Assembly (NCBI GenBank): GCA_022821085.1
Contig: JAJEEG010000006.1
Coordinates: 1,323,330 to 1,387,329, forward strand
DNA from: Candidatus Latescibacterota bacterium
GTDB lineage: Bacteria > JAAXHH01
Length of the DNA stretch: 64,000 nucleotides
Reading direction: 5' to 3'
Part shown: piece after piece, positions 8,701 through 17,248 of the stretch
How positions within the stretch are numbered: position 1 is the stretch's first letter
How the letters are laid out: every line of letters begins with the position of its first letter
Program-made: the position numbers and the translations under genes
The notes under the pieces: generated by a model
What the model saw: only the letters and a program-made list of their open reading frames with translations
The model's database searches: none
Told to the model about the DNA's origin: nothing

Positions 8701-9641
8701 ATGCGCTGTCCCACGCCATCGACTTTCGCCCGTTCATAGACGACCGCGGCCACGGCCACGTCCTCCACGGCCAGGCCCTGGGATTCGAAGAGCGTGATGT
8801 CGGCGGGCTCGATGCGACCGGGCACGTGGCCGGCGACCACGTCGGCCAGTTCGTGTACGCGGTCCCAGTGGAGGATCCCCTTCTCCACCGGTTCGAGCAG
8901 GTCTCCGCACTCGACTTTCGCCTGCTCCCTGGAATCGACGGCCACCACCCTGGCCCGCCTGACGGTCTCCGCGTCGATCTCGCTGCGAACGAGCGCGTTG
9001 GAGCCGGCGGCATTCACGTGGGCGCCGGGCGCCAGCCACGCGCCTTCCAGCACCGGCTTCGCCGAACTGGTGATCGTTATGACCACATCCGCTTCTTCCG
9101 CGCAGGCCCGGGCAGAATCGACCGGCTGTACCGGCACCCCGAGGGCTTCGCCCATCTCGCGGCAAAAGGCCTCCCTCCGTGACCGGTCCCGGCCGAAGGC
9201 CTTAACGGAAGTCACTTCGCGTACGCCGCATACCGCCGCGAGCTGGCTTCGGGCCTGCCATCCCGTACCGATGACCCCCACGCCGGACGCGTCTTCCCGG
9301 GCCATGTACTTCGTCGCCACGCCGCTCGCCGCGCCCGTTCGCATCTGCCCGAGGCGGTCGGCCTCGATCGCGGCCAGCGGTTCCCCCGTGTCCTCCCGGA
9401 AGAGCAGCACGACGAACTTCGCGCCGTGCCGCGTGGTCGTATAGGCCTTCAACCCGGTGAGATTCAGCGCCGGAATCCCACCGGACATGACGTGAAGCGT
9501 GTGGCCCGGCAGCCGGACCCTGGAACGGGGGATGTTCACCGCCTTCCCCGTGCCAAGCCCGCTGAAGGCCTGTTCGACCGCGCGCAGCGCGTCGTCCATG
9601 GATAGCAAGCGGCCAACCTGGTCTTCATTGATGAACAGCAT
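8694..9641 (-). CDS. Ornithine cyclodeaminase / mu-crystallin family protein
   Basis: A 315-residue NAD(P)-binding enzyme. Seen are the substrate-side segment GLKAYTTTRHGAKF, the Rossmann motif VGVIGTGWQARSQL, and VVITITSSAKPVLEG further on. The family includes ornithine cyclodeaminase, alanine dehydrogenase and ketimine reductase, so the substrate is open. The frame extends upstream, but ATG 9641 is preceded by GGAG and starts the homologous part (MLFINEDQVGRLLS). The upstream extension would translate the 28-base repeats. The promoter at 9757-9786 gives a leader of about 110 bases. Confidence 0.85.
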   Translation of the reverse strand: MLFINEDQVGRLLSMDDALRAVEQAFSGLGTGKAVNIPRSRVRLPGHTLHVMSGGIPALNLTGLKAYTTTRHGAKFVVLLFREDTGEPLAAIEADRLGQMRTGAASGVATKYMAREDASGVGVIGTGWQARSQLAAVCGVREVTSVKAFGRDRSRREAFCREMGEALGVPVQPVDSARACAEEADVVITITSSAKPVLEGAWLAPGAHVNAAGSNALVRSEIDAETVRRARVVAVDSREQAKVECGDLLEPVEKGILHWDRVHELADVVAGHVPGRIEPADITLFESQGLAVEDVAVAAVVYERAKVDGVGQRID

Positions 9642-9670
9642 GTCATGTACTCCATTCGGATGAGTGCGAG

Positions 9671-9754
9671 CCGGCGCCCGGAAACCGGGGCCTGATAGCC
9701 GACGCCCGGAAACCGGGGCCTGATAGCCGACGCCCGGACGCCGGCGACCAGACG
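9671..9754. repeat. 28-base tandem array in the cyclodeaminase leader
   Basis: Three units begin at 9671, 9699 and 9727. The first two differ at one base and the third diverges after GCCCGGA. The unit core is GCCCGGAAACCGGGGCC, itself partly palindromic, so the transcript could fold. It lies between the leftward promoter and ATG 9641. Confidence 0.88.
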
Positions 9755-9756
9755 CC

Positions 9757-9786
9757 ATGATATCCGGCACGTCGAGGCGGTGTCAA
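9757..9786 (-). promoter_or_regulatory. Sigma-70-type promoter for the cyclodeaminase gene
   Basis: Read leftward, TTGACA (9786-9781), 18 bases, then TATCAT (9762-9757), 5/6 to consensus. Back to back with the MFS promoter 40 bases away. Confidence 0.62.
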
Positions 9787-9826
9787 GACCATTGTCCTGC
9801 CCAGTCTCGACGGCCACCGCCCGACC

Positions 9827-9854
9827 TTGACAGTCACTGCGCGCATGGTATCTT
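9827..9854 (+). promoter_or_regulatory. Sigma-70-type promoter for the MFS gene
   Basis: TTGACA (9827-9832), 16 bases, TATCTT (9849-9854). The predicted start of transcription, near 9861, lies only a few bases before ATG 9865, so the message would be nearly leaderless. Confidence 0.55.
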
Positions 9855-9864
9855 CAGTTTCGAC

Positions 9865-11100
9865 ATGCCACTGACCCTTCAAGCCGTCCGAGACCGGTTC
9901 CCCGCCCTCCAATACCGCGACTTCCGGCTGCTGTGGTCCGGCCAGGTCGTATCGCTCACCGGATCCCGCATGCAGCAGACGGCCGTCCTGTGGCATATGT
10001 ATCTGTTGACCGAATCCGCGTATGCCCTTGGCGCGATGGCGGTTATAAGACTCATACCCATCGTGGTCCTGTCCCCGCTGGCCGGGGTCATCGCGGACAC
10101 TCACGACCGCCGGCGCGTACTGCTCATCGCCCAGTGCGGTCTCGCCCTGATCAGCACGGCGCTGGCATGGATTACGTGGTCGAAACAGGATTCCGCCACG
10201 GCACTCTACGTGATTACCGCCATCAGCGCGGGGATCGGTTGCTTCAGCAGTCCGGCCAAAAACGCGATGGTGCCCAACCTCGTGTCCCGGCGGCATCTCG
10301 CCAATGCCATGAGCATCAACATCACCGCGTCCCACGTGGCGTCGGTGACCGGACCGGGCGTGGCCGGACTGATCCTGGCCACGGGCTCCATCGCGACCGT
10401 CTACTGGATCAACACCGTCTCCTTTGCCTTCATGATCGTACCGATCCTGATGATGTGCACCGTCCACCGGAGCATCGGAGGCGTGACGCGGGTCAGCTTC
10501 GCCGCGGCCCTCGACGGTCTCCGGTTCATTAAGCGATCACCCATCATCCGTTCGGCCATGATCCTGGATTTCACCGCCACCTTCTTTGCTTCCGCCACCT
10601 CGCTGCTGCCCATCTTCGCCACGGAAGTGCTCGGCGTGGGAGAACGGGGTTACGGCCTGCTCTCGGCGGCGCCGGCGATCGGCGCCGTGCTGACCGGCGC
10701 GCTCATGTCCACCTTCCCCGTGATCTCCGGCCAGGGCCGGCTGCTTTTCAAGGCGGTGGGCTGCTATGCACTGGCCACCGTGGTCTTCGGCATATCATCC
10801 AGTTTCTGGCTCACCTTCGCGGCGCTGATGCTGACCGGCGCCTTCGACACGATAAGCATGGTGCTGCGCCATACCATCATGCAGCTTTCGACCCCGGACG
10901 AACTGCGCGGCCGCATGACCTCGGTAAACATGATGTTCGTCATGGGAGGACCCCGGCTCGGCGAGGCTGAAGCCGGACTGGTGGCGGGACTCGCCGGCGC
11001 GCCGTTCTCGGTCGTCACGGGCGGGATCGGCTGCCTTGCGGCCGTCGCCGTCATCGCCTGGCGGTCGCCCGCGCTGAGACGCTACGACGGCCAGCGTTAG
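9865..11100 (+). CDS. MFS transporter, EntS-like
   Basis: A 411-residue inner-membrane carrier with about 12 hydrophobic helices. The N-terminus ALQYRDFRLLWSGQVVSLTGS is the usual opening of the EntS/multidrug-type MFS_3 group (short form YRDFRLLWSGQ), and the loop 2-3 motif appears as GVIADTHDRRRVLL. These proteins usually export small molecules or siderophores with protons. ATG 9865 was chosen because homology begins there; upstream codons would cross the promoter. No SD is seen, in keeping with a near-leaderless transcript. Substrate unknown. Confidence 0.85.
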   Translation: MPLTLQAVRDRFPALQYRDFRLLWSGQVVSLTGSRMQQTAVLWHMYLLTESAYALGAMAVIRLIPIVVLSPLAGVIADTHDRRRVLLIAQCGLALISTALAWITWSKQDSATALYVITAISAGIGCFSSPAKNAMVPNLVSRRHLANAMSINITASHVASVTGPGVAGLILATGSIATVYWINTVSFAFMIVPILMMCTVHRSIGGVTRVSFAAALDGLRFIKRSPIIRSAMILDFTATFFASATSLLPIFATEVLGVGERGYGLLSAAPAIGAVLTGALMSTFPVISGQGRLLFKAVGCYALATVVFGISSSFWLTFAALMLTGAFDTISMVLRHTIMQLSTPDELRGRMTSVNMMFVMGGPRLGEAEAGLVAGLAGAPFSVVTGGIGCLAAVAVIAWRSPALRRYDGQR

Positions 11101-11122
11101 CCCGGAACCAGGAGGAGGTTTC

Positions 11123-11974
11123 ATGATCTACGATGTGCATTCTCATGCCTGGCGGTATCCCGATCACTTCAACGATACCTTCCGCGAACAGGCCATTCGC
11201 ATGCGGGGCTACGAACTGGACCTGACGCCGTCGTACGACGGCTATCTGTCCTCTGCCCGGAACGCCGGATCACCCGTGAAGACCGTGGTCTTTGGCGGAA
11301 AGGCGAAGCTGTCGGGGCTGTGGACGCCCGACCGCTACGTGGCGGAGTACTGCGCGGCCTACCCCGACCAGACGATTCCCTTCATGTCGCTGGACCCCAC
11401 CCAGGAAGGTTGGAGAGAGGAAATGATCGAAGGCCGGGAGCACCTGGGCATGCGGGGCATCAAGCTGCTGCCCATGTACGCCGGGTTCTATCCCCAGGCC
11501 CCCGAACTCGACGACCTGTGGCGCTACGCCGACCGGAACGGTCTACCCGTCCTGCTGCACACCGGTACCACGTTCGTGGACCAGGCGCCGCTGGACTGCA
11601 CCCTGCCCCGGCACCTTGACGCGGTCGCCATCCGGTTCCCCGGCTGCAGGATCATCATGGCCCACCTGGGCCATCCCTACGAAGGCGAAACCGTGGCGGT
11701 CATCCGCAAGCATCCCAACGTATACGCCGACATATCGGGGCTGCACTACCGGCCCTTCCAGCTCTATCACAGTCTCATGCTCGTCCAGGAATACGGGGTA
11801 TGGAACAAGCTCCTCTTCGGCACCGACTACCCGGTCACGACGGTAGACGACACGCTCCGCGACCTGCGCGGCCTGAACGCCATGCTCGAGGGCACGAATC
11901 TGCCCCGGCTTGACCAGGATGAGATGGAAGGGATGATACACCGGGACGCGGGGAAGATACTGGGGCTTGACTGA
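11123..11974 (+). CDS. Amidohydrolase family 2 (TIM-barrel metal hydrolase)
   Basis: A 283-residue enzyme of the amidohydrolase-2 group. Metal and active-site elements are HSHAW (residues 6-10), the HTGTTF strand near residue 147, IIMAHLGHPY near 178 and the LLFGTDYPV strand end near 233. The group includes decarboxylases and lactone hydrolases acting on aromatic or sugar acids. The start has GGAGGAGG just upstream. It follows the MFS gene by 22 bases, so the two may form a transport-and-hydrolysis pair. Its last base abuts the stop of the convergent gene. Confidence 0.83.
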   Translation: MIYDVHSHAWRYPDHFNDTFREQAIRMRGYELDLTPSYDGYLSSARNAGSPVKTVVFGGKAKLSGLWTPDRYVAEYCAAYPDQTIPFMSLDPTQEGWREEMIEGREHLGMRGIKLLPMYAGFYPQAPELDDLWRYADRNGLPVLLHTGTTFVDQAPLDCTLPRHLDAVAIRFPGCRIIMAHLGHPYEGETVAVIRKHPNVYADISGLHYRPFQLYHSLMLVQEYGVWNKLLFGTDYPVTTVDDTLRDLRGLNAMLEGTNLPRLDQDEMEGMIHRDAGKILGLD

Positions 11975-13744
11975 TCAGTCCTTGCCGGTCAACCACTGCC
12001 AGAACCGGAAGGGCTCCGGCTCGTTCTTCGTGGGGTCCTCGAAGACGTCCCGGGTGATGTAGAGATTGGTCTGCAGGTTGGACATGAGTTCGCCGCGCCA
12101 GGCCCGATAACCCCACCTGTTGGGTTCCAGGGATTCTCCCCGTACGAAGGGCTTCCACATCTGGTTGATCCGGATGTACCAGAGAAATATCCCACCGGCT
12201 TCGTCCACAAGAATACGCTCGGCGTCCCGGTACATGGCCATGCGCCTGCCAGGATCGCCTACCAGTTCGTTGGCCTGCCGCACGAGACGTTCGAAACGGT
12301 CGTTGTGCCAGGCGTGGCGTCCGTTGGAGAGCCAGATGGTCAGCAGGTTGCCCGCATCGATGAAGTCGTACTGGTAGGGCACCATGCCCAGTGTCAGCTC
12401 CCGGGCGCTCATGGCATCCAGGTAGACCTTGCGTTCCACGTTGCGGACGCCCACATCCAGCGCCAGGTGATGATTCAGCATGGCCTGGACCGCCTCCGCG
12501 GCCGTCCTTATGTTGGCGGCTTCTCCCCGCAACCATATGTTCACTTCCGGAAAACCGCGGCCTTCGGGGTAACCGGCTTCGGCGAGGTAGCGGCGGGCGA
12601 GATCGGGATCAAACTTCTGCAGCGGGGCCAGTTCCGCCGAGTTGGATCCGGGGAAGCCGGGCGGCAGCATGGAAGAAGCCGGTATGCCCACGTCCCGCAT
12701 GGCCGACTTGATGATGGCCTCGACATCGATGGCATGGGCGAAGGCCTTGCGTACACGGACATCGTCGAAGGGCGGGTTGTACGTGTCCAGCATCAGGTAG
12801 TACGTTGCGAAGTCCGTATAGGCGTTGAGTTGATCGCGCAGCATCGGATCCGCCTTGATCCGGTTGATCTCTGCCTGGTTGGTCAATGGGACGTAGTCTA
12901 CTTCGCCGGCTTCATAGGCGGAGAGAAACTGGGGCGGTACGGCGAGGTTGTATAACCTGGCCACGACCCGTTCCAGCATGGGCCTGGTGGGACCCCGGTA
13001 GTTCTCATTTATTCCGAGTACTATCCGGTCGCCCTTGATCCACTCGACCAGGCGGTAGGGTCCGCTGCCGAAATGGGTTTCGGGCCGTGTCGCCCACTCC
13101 GGACCGTACTTGTCGAAGAGATGAGTCGGCGATACCCAGCTCTTGGCGAGCAAAAGCGGAAGGTAGGGCGTGGGATGCTCCGTCGTGAACGCCACGGTGT
13201 GCTCGTCGAGAGCCTTGACGCCCAGGGAATCGAGCGGAAGGCGTCTGCCAACGACATCGGTCCAGTTCTTTATCGACCGGAAGTACCATTCGAAGTCGAA
13301 ACCCGTTTCGGGATTCGCCCAGCGGCGGAAGGTGGCCTCGTAGTCCCGTGCCGTCAGGGGATGGCCGTCGGCGAAGATCATCCCCTTGCGTATCTGATAG
13401 GTCCAGGTCAGCCCGTCGTCGGAAAGTTCCCATGCGGTGGCACCGGCCGGAAGCAGGTTGAAATTCCGGTCTACGCGGACGAGCGGTTCGGCCACAAGGC
13501 CTACTCCCCAGGCCTGCTTGTACGTGGAAGTACCCCGGTCCAGGTACCGGTTATCGGGAGAAAACTGGGTGAGAACCTGAAGATCCGGCGGCGCGGCGTC
13601 GGGAGGCAGTGTTACGCCGAATGAGTTGACATACTGTACAGTCCCACCGGGGTCCACCCCATCGTCATCCTGCAATGCGAGCACTGAAAAGCTCGACAGC
13701 GCGGCGGCCAGCCCAAGCAGGGACAGAACAGCCACCGGTCGCAT
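11975..13744 (-). CDS. ABC transporter substrate-binding protein, family 5 (peptide/oligopeptide type)
   Basis: A 589-residue extracytoplasmic solute-binding protein of the Opp/Dpp/Ni group. Residues 1-24 are a signal peptide (MRPVAVLSLLGLAAALSS...). The mature part has LVRVDRNFNLLPAGATAWEL, then TYQIRKGMIFADGHPLTA, then VRKAFAHAIDVEAI, all typical. A TTG at 13792 would extend it by 16 residues, but ATG 13744 has GGAGG at proper spacing and begins the signal peptide. No permease or ATPase genes are next to it, so it either uses distant partners or is an orphan receptor. The promoter is at 13845-13873. Confidence 0.87.
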   Translation of the reverse strand: MRPVAVLSLLGLAAALSSFSVLALQDDDGVDPGGTVQYVNSFGVTLPPDAAPPDLQVLTQFSPDNRYLDRGTSTYKQAWGVGLVAEPLVRVDRNFNLLPAGATAWELSDDGLTWTYQIRKGMIFADGHPLTARDYEATFRRWANPETGFDFEWYFRSIKNWTDVVGRRLPLDSLGVKALDEHTVAFTTEHPTPYLPLLLAKSWVSPTHLFDKYGPEWATRPETHFGSGPYRLVEWIKGDRIVLGINENYRGPTRPMLERVVARLYNLAVPPQFLSAYEAGEVDYVPLTNQAEINRIKADPMLRDQLNAYTDFATYYLMLDTYNPPFDDVRVRKAFAHAIDVEAIIKSAMRDVGIPASSMLPPGFPGSNSAELAPLQKFDPDLARRYLAEAGYPEGRGFPEVNIWLRGEAANIRTAAEAVQAMLNHHLALDVGVRNVERKVYLDAMSARELTLGMVPYQYDFIDAGNLLTIWLSNGRHAWHNDRFERLVRQANELVGDPGRRMAMYRDAERILVDEAGGIFLWYIRINQMWKPFVRGESLEPNRWGYRAWRGELMSNLQTNLYITRDVFEDPTKNEPEPFRFWQWLTGKD

Positions 13745-13844
13745 GCGCCCCGTCCTCCGCAGGATGGCCGCAATGTGAGCATATCGGAACAACGGCGGTG
13801 TCCCTTAGTCTACGGATTGGAAATTGAGAAGAAATCGCAGGTGA

Positions 13845-13873
13845 ATCTTACGGAAATATAGCGGGGCTGTCAA
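13845..13873 (-). promoter_or_regulatory. Sigma-70-type promoter for the solute-binding protein gene
   Basis: Read leftward, TTGACA (13873-13868), 17 bases, TAAGAT (13850-13845), 4/6 at -10. Transcription would start about 95 bases before ATG 13744. Confidence 0.5.
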
Positions 13874-14021
13874 CGGTTTCATCCCGGACCAGTCCCCTAT
13901 AAAACAGGTGACACGGGGCACCTGAGCGATTACTCTATACAGGATCCGAAAAGATGCAACCGCCTCCCGCTTCGTTGGTACCCGGAGCCTGCACGGCGGA
14001 ATCCACAGAAAGGAAAACAGC

Positions 14022-15041
14022 ATGCCGATCGCCACGAGACAACTGGGAACCACGGAAGCCCACGTGACCGAACTGGGTTTCGGCTCCGCGCCGCTGGGAG
14101 ACCTGTTCCAGCCCGTCACGGACGCGAAGTCGCGCGCCACGCTCCGTGCGGCCTGGAGGGCCGGTATCCGCTACTACGACACGTCGCCCTGGTACGGTTA
14201 CGGCAAGAGCGAATTGAGGCTGGGTGAGCTGCTGCGACAAAAAAGCCACGGATCCTACGTCGTGTCCACCAAGGTCGGCCGTGTTTTCAAGGCGACCCGT
14301 GACCTACAGCACTTCGATCAGGGTTTCTGGTGTGGCGGACTGCCCTTCGACCATATCTACGATTACAGCTACGACGGCATCATGCGGTCCTACGAAGACA
14401 GCCTGATCCGCTTCGGGGTGCACCGCATCGACCTGTTGCTGATCCACGACCTCGACCCCTTCTACCACAACGAGCCGCAGATCCAGGCCTACCTGCACCA
14501 GCTGTTCACCAGCGGCTGGCGTGCGCTGGCGGAACTCAAAGCCTCGGGCGACATCAAGGGCGTGGGCGCCGGCCTGAACAAGACCGGGATGATGCTGCGC
14601 TTCCTGGACCTGATGCCCCTGGATTTCTTCATCGTCGCCATGCCTTACACGCTCCTGGACCAGGACGCGCTGGACCTGGAACTGCCCCGGTGCGTGGAGG
14701 ACGGCATCGGCATCGTGATCGGCGCCGTCTTCGCCTCGGGCATCCTGGTCACGGGACCCACGGAGCATTCGACCTACGGATACTATCCCGCGACGCCCGA
14801 AATCATGGAAAAAACCCGTCGCATACAGGCCGTTTGCGAGCGCCACGGCGTGCCCCTGGCCGCGGCTGCCCTCCAATTCCCGCTGTTTCATTCCGCGGTC
14901 GCGTCCGTTATTCCCGGCGCAGTCAGGCCAGAGTACGTCGAATCGAACCTGGCCAACTACCAGCATCCCATTCCAGTGGACCTCTGGGCAGAGCTCAAAT
15001 CGGACGGGCTGATACGCGAAGAAGCTCCGGTTCCGGGTTAG
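14022..15041 (+). CDS. Aldo/keto reductase, D-threo-aldose 1-dehydrogenase-like
   Basis: A 339-residue NAD(P)H-dependent oxidoreductase with TIM-barrel fold. Catalytic Asp and Tyr are in YDTSPWYGYGKSE, the Lys in VVSTKVGR and the His region in LLLIHDLDPF. The long loop with FDYSYDGI-type sequence (IYDYSYDGIMRSYEDSL) and two-residue 'HDLD' are seen in the L-fucose/D-threo-aldose dehydrogenase group. The ATG at 14022 is preceded by AAAGGAAA. It is followed 6 bases later by a TSUP permease gene and then a sulfatase, which suggests handling of sulfated sugars. That pathway is inference. Confidence 0.85.
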   Translation: MPIATRQLGTTEAHVTELGFGSAPLGDLFQPVTDAKSRATLRAAWRAGIRYYDTSPWYGYGKSELRLGELLRQKSHGSYVVSTKVGRVFKATRDLQHFDQGFWCGGLPFDHIYDYSYDGIMRSYEDSLIRFGVHRIDLLLIHDLDPFYHNEPQIQAYLHQLFTSGWRALAELKASGDIKGVGAGLNKTGMMLRFLDLMPLDFFIVAMPYTLLDQDALDLELPRCVEDGIGIVIGAVFASGILVTGPTEHSTYGYYPATPEIMEKTRRIQAVCERHGVPLAAAALQFPLFHSAVASVIPGAVRPEYVESNLANYQHPIPVDLWAELKSDGLIREEAPVPG

Positions 15042-15047
15042 GCGCCC

Positions 15048-15788
15048 ATGGAATTCGAACTCTGGCAGCTGTTCCTGCTCGCCGGCGTGGGCGTCCTTTC
15101 GGGATTCCTGAACGTCGTGGCGGGCGGCGGCTCGCTGCTGGCTCTCCCCGTGCTCATCTTCCTGGGCCTGCCCGGAAACGTGGCCAACGGCACCAACCGC
15201 GTGGCCATCGTCGCCCAGAACGCATCGGCCGTCACCAGCTTCTTCAAGCAGGGGTATTCGGATCTACGCACCATGCTGACCCTCGCGCTGTGCGCCGTGC
15301 CGGGGGCGGCGTTGGGGGCGTACCTGGGGACCCAGGTCAGCGGCGAGCTGTTCAACCGGATCCTCGGCGGCCTGATGATCCTGCTGCTGATCCTGATGAG
15401 CAGGAAACCGCGTGACGCGGAGATCACCGAGCAGCCGAAGAGACTCTTCCTGGGGCATATCCTGATGGTCGCGGTGGGGTTCTACGGCGGGTTCATCCAG
15501 GCCGGGGTCGGGTTCTTTCTCATGGCGGTGCTCTACCGTGTCGTCGGCCTGGACCTCGTCCGCGTGAACGCCTTCAAAGTATTCATCGTAGGGATCTATA
15601 CCCTGGTTGCGCTGGCCATCTTCGCGGACAAGGGACAGGTGCTCTGGCTGCTCGGGGCCGCCCTGGCCGTGGGCACGACGGCCGGCGGCTGGATCGGAGC
15701 GCATTACACCGTCAAGCGGGGCGAGGGACTGATCCGCGTGGTACTGAACGTGGTACTGGTCGTCATGGCGGTCCGGCTCCTGCTCTGA
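15048..15788 (+). CDS. TSUP/TauE-SafE family permease
   Basis: A 246-residue membrane protein with about eight hydrophobic helices. It opens with the family signature GVLSGFLNVVAGGGSLLALP and NGTNRVAIVAQN, and repeats the motif in the second half (GFYGGFIQAGVGFFLM). The family moves sulfite, sulfoacetate or related organosulfur anions. It lies between an aldose dehydrogenase-like gene and a sulfatase gene in one rightward run, so export of the sulfate or sulfite released by the sulfatase is a reasonable guess. Confidence 0.85.
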   Translation: MEFELWQLFLLAGVGVLSGFLNVVAGGGSLLALPVLIFLGLPGNVANGTNRVAIVAQNASAVTSFFKQGYSDLRTMLTLALCAVPGAALGAYLGTQVSGELFNRILGGLMILLLILMSRKPRDAEITEQPKRLFLGHILMVAVGFYGGFIQAGVGFFLMAVLYRVVGLDLVRVNAFKVFIVGIYTLVALAIFADKGQVLWLLGAALAVGTTAGGWIGAHYTVKRGEGLIRVVLNVVLVVMAVRLLL

Positions 15789-15810
15789 CCCTATCGCAAC
15801 GGAGTTCATC

Positions 15811-17226
15811 GTGACCGGCTCCGCAAGCCCTTCCCGTCCGAACGTCATCCTCTGCATCTGCGACCAGCTTCGTGCATTCGAAGTGGGATGCTATGGAAAC
15901 GACGTCGTCCGGACGCCCCACCTGGACCGGCTCGCGGCGGAAGGCGTGCGATTCGAAACGGCGGTGAGCAACAACCCCGTCTGCATGCCCGCCAGGTCCT
16001 GTCTCCTGTCGGGCCAGTACAGCCGGACTTGCATGGGCGCGCAGGGTAATTTCGCGAAGCGGCGTGAAGATGGATCCACGACGATGCCCGAGTATCCGGC
16101 GGACGGCCGGCCCCACCTGCCCGCGCCGACGCTGCCCGAGATGTTCAAATCCCACGGATACGATACGGCGCTGATCGGGAAATGGCACATCCATTCCGCA
16201 CCTGGAACGCTGGGGTTCGACTACAGCCTGTACCCGCGGGTCCACCACCGGCACAGCGGCCAGTCCTTCGTGGAGAACGACGGTGAAGAGTTCCAGGTAG
16301 ACGGGTTCAGCGTCCGCTTCGAATCGGACCAGGTCGGGGGCTACCTGAGAGACCGCGAGAGCCAGGAGAATCCCTTTTTTCTCTACTACAGCATTTCTCC
16401 GCCTCACATGCCCCTCATGGACGCGCCCGAAACATACCTGAATATGTACGACCCCGCCGATATACCCCTGCGGCCCAACGTCTATCGGGACGGCCGGTTG
16501 CCACACGACGAACACTGGTTCAAGGTCTACCTGTGGGACTTTCTCTTCTACGAAAAAGAACTGCCGTTCACGCGCAAACTGCCCCACGGATTCGATCTGC
16601 GGCGCCTGATCGCCCTTTATTACGGCATGACGACCTGGGTGGACGACATGGTCGGACGCCTCATGCACTTTCTCAAGGCATACCACCTCGCGGAAAACAC
16701 CATCGTCGTTTTTCTCTCCGATCACGGCGACAACCTCGGCAGCCACCACCTGTTCAACAAGGGCCGCCTGATCGAAGAGTCCATCCGCATCCCGCTGGTC
16801 TTTCACGCGCCAGGCTGCCTGGAACCGAGGGTCGATACCACCACGACAGCCCAGCTTATCGACATTATGCCCACCCTGCTTTCCCTCTGCGGCGGTTCCG
16901 TTCCGGCCCACGTGCAGGGGCGCGACCTCGCGTCGGCGATTTCCGATGGGACTGGATCAGTGGGAGACGAGGGCGTTTTCGTGGAAACTTCCGGGGGACA
17001 GGTCGGACTGCGCACGCCGGACCACACGTACGGGATTCGCGTCGATCCGAAAAACGGCAATGTCCTGGATGACCGGGAATGCTTCTTCGATCTGCGGTCC
17101 GACCCCTACCAGATGTCCAACCTGAGGGACGCCCGTCGCGACACGGAGCTGGCGGCCGGTCTCCGGGACCGGGTACTCGACTGGCACAACGCGACGCCGT
17201 GGATGCACGGCGGCGCATGCCGATGA
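15811..17226 (+). CDS. Sulfatase family hydrolase (type I, formylglycine)
   Basis: A 471-residue arylsulfatase-superfamily enzyme. The formylglycine motif is C58-M-P-A-R in NNPVCMPARSCLLSGQYS, so a maturase elsewhere is expected. Metal-binding residues are in ILCICDQLR and FLSDHGDNLGSHH, and the GKWHIH segment is also present. No signal peptide is evident, so it is probably cytoplasmic and acts on imported sulfated sugars or phosphonates. GTG start at 15811 is followed from the TSUP gene by 22 bases. A second sulfatase of a different subfamily is at 59635-61047. Confidence 0.88.
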   Translation: MTGSASPSRPNVILCICDQLRAFEVGCYGNDVVRTPHLDRLAAEGVRFETAVSNNPVCMPARSCLLSGQYSRTCMGAQGNFAKRREDGSTTMPEYPADGRPHLPAPTLPEMFKSHGYDTALIGKWHIHSAPGTLGFDYSLYPRVHHRHSGQSFVENDGEEFQVDGFSVRFESDQVGGYLRDRESQENPFFLYYSISPPHMPLMDAPETYLNMYDPADIPLRPNVYRDGRLPHDEHWFKVYLWDFLFYEKELPFTRKLPHGFDLRRLIALYYGMTTWVDDMVGRLMHFLKAYHLAENTIVVFLSDHGDNLGSHHLFNKGRLIEESIRIPLVFHAPGCLEPRVDTTTTAQLIDIMPTLLSLCGGSVPAHVQGRDLASAISDGTGSVGDEGVFVETSGGQVGLRTPDHTYGIRVDPKNGNVLDDRECFFDLRSDPYQMSNLRDARRDTELAAGLRDRVLDWHNATPWMHGGACR

Positions 17227-17248
17227 TGCATCTCTGCGGGAACCTCTT

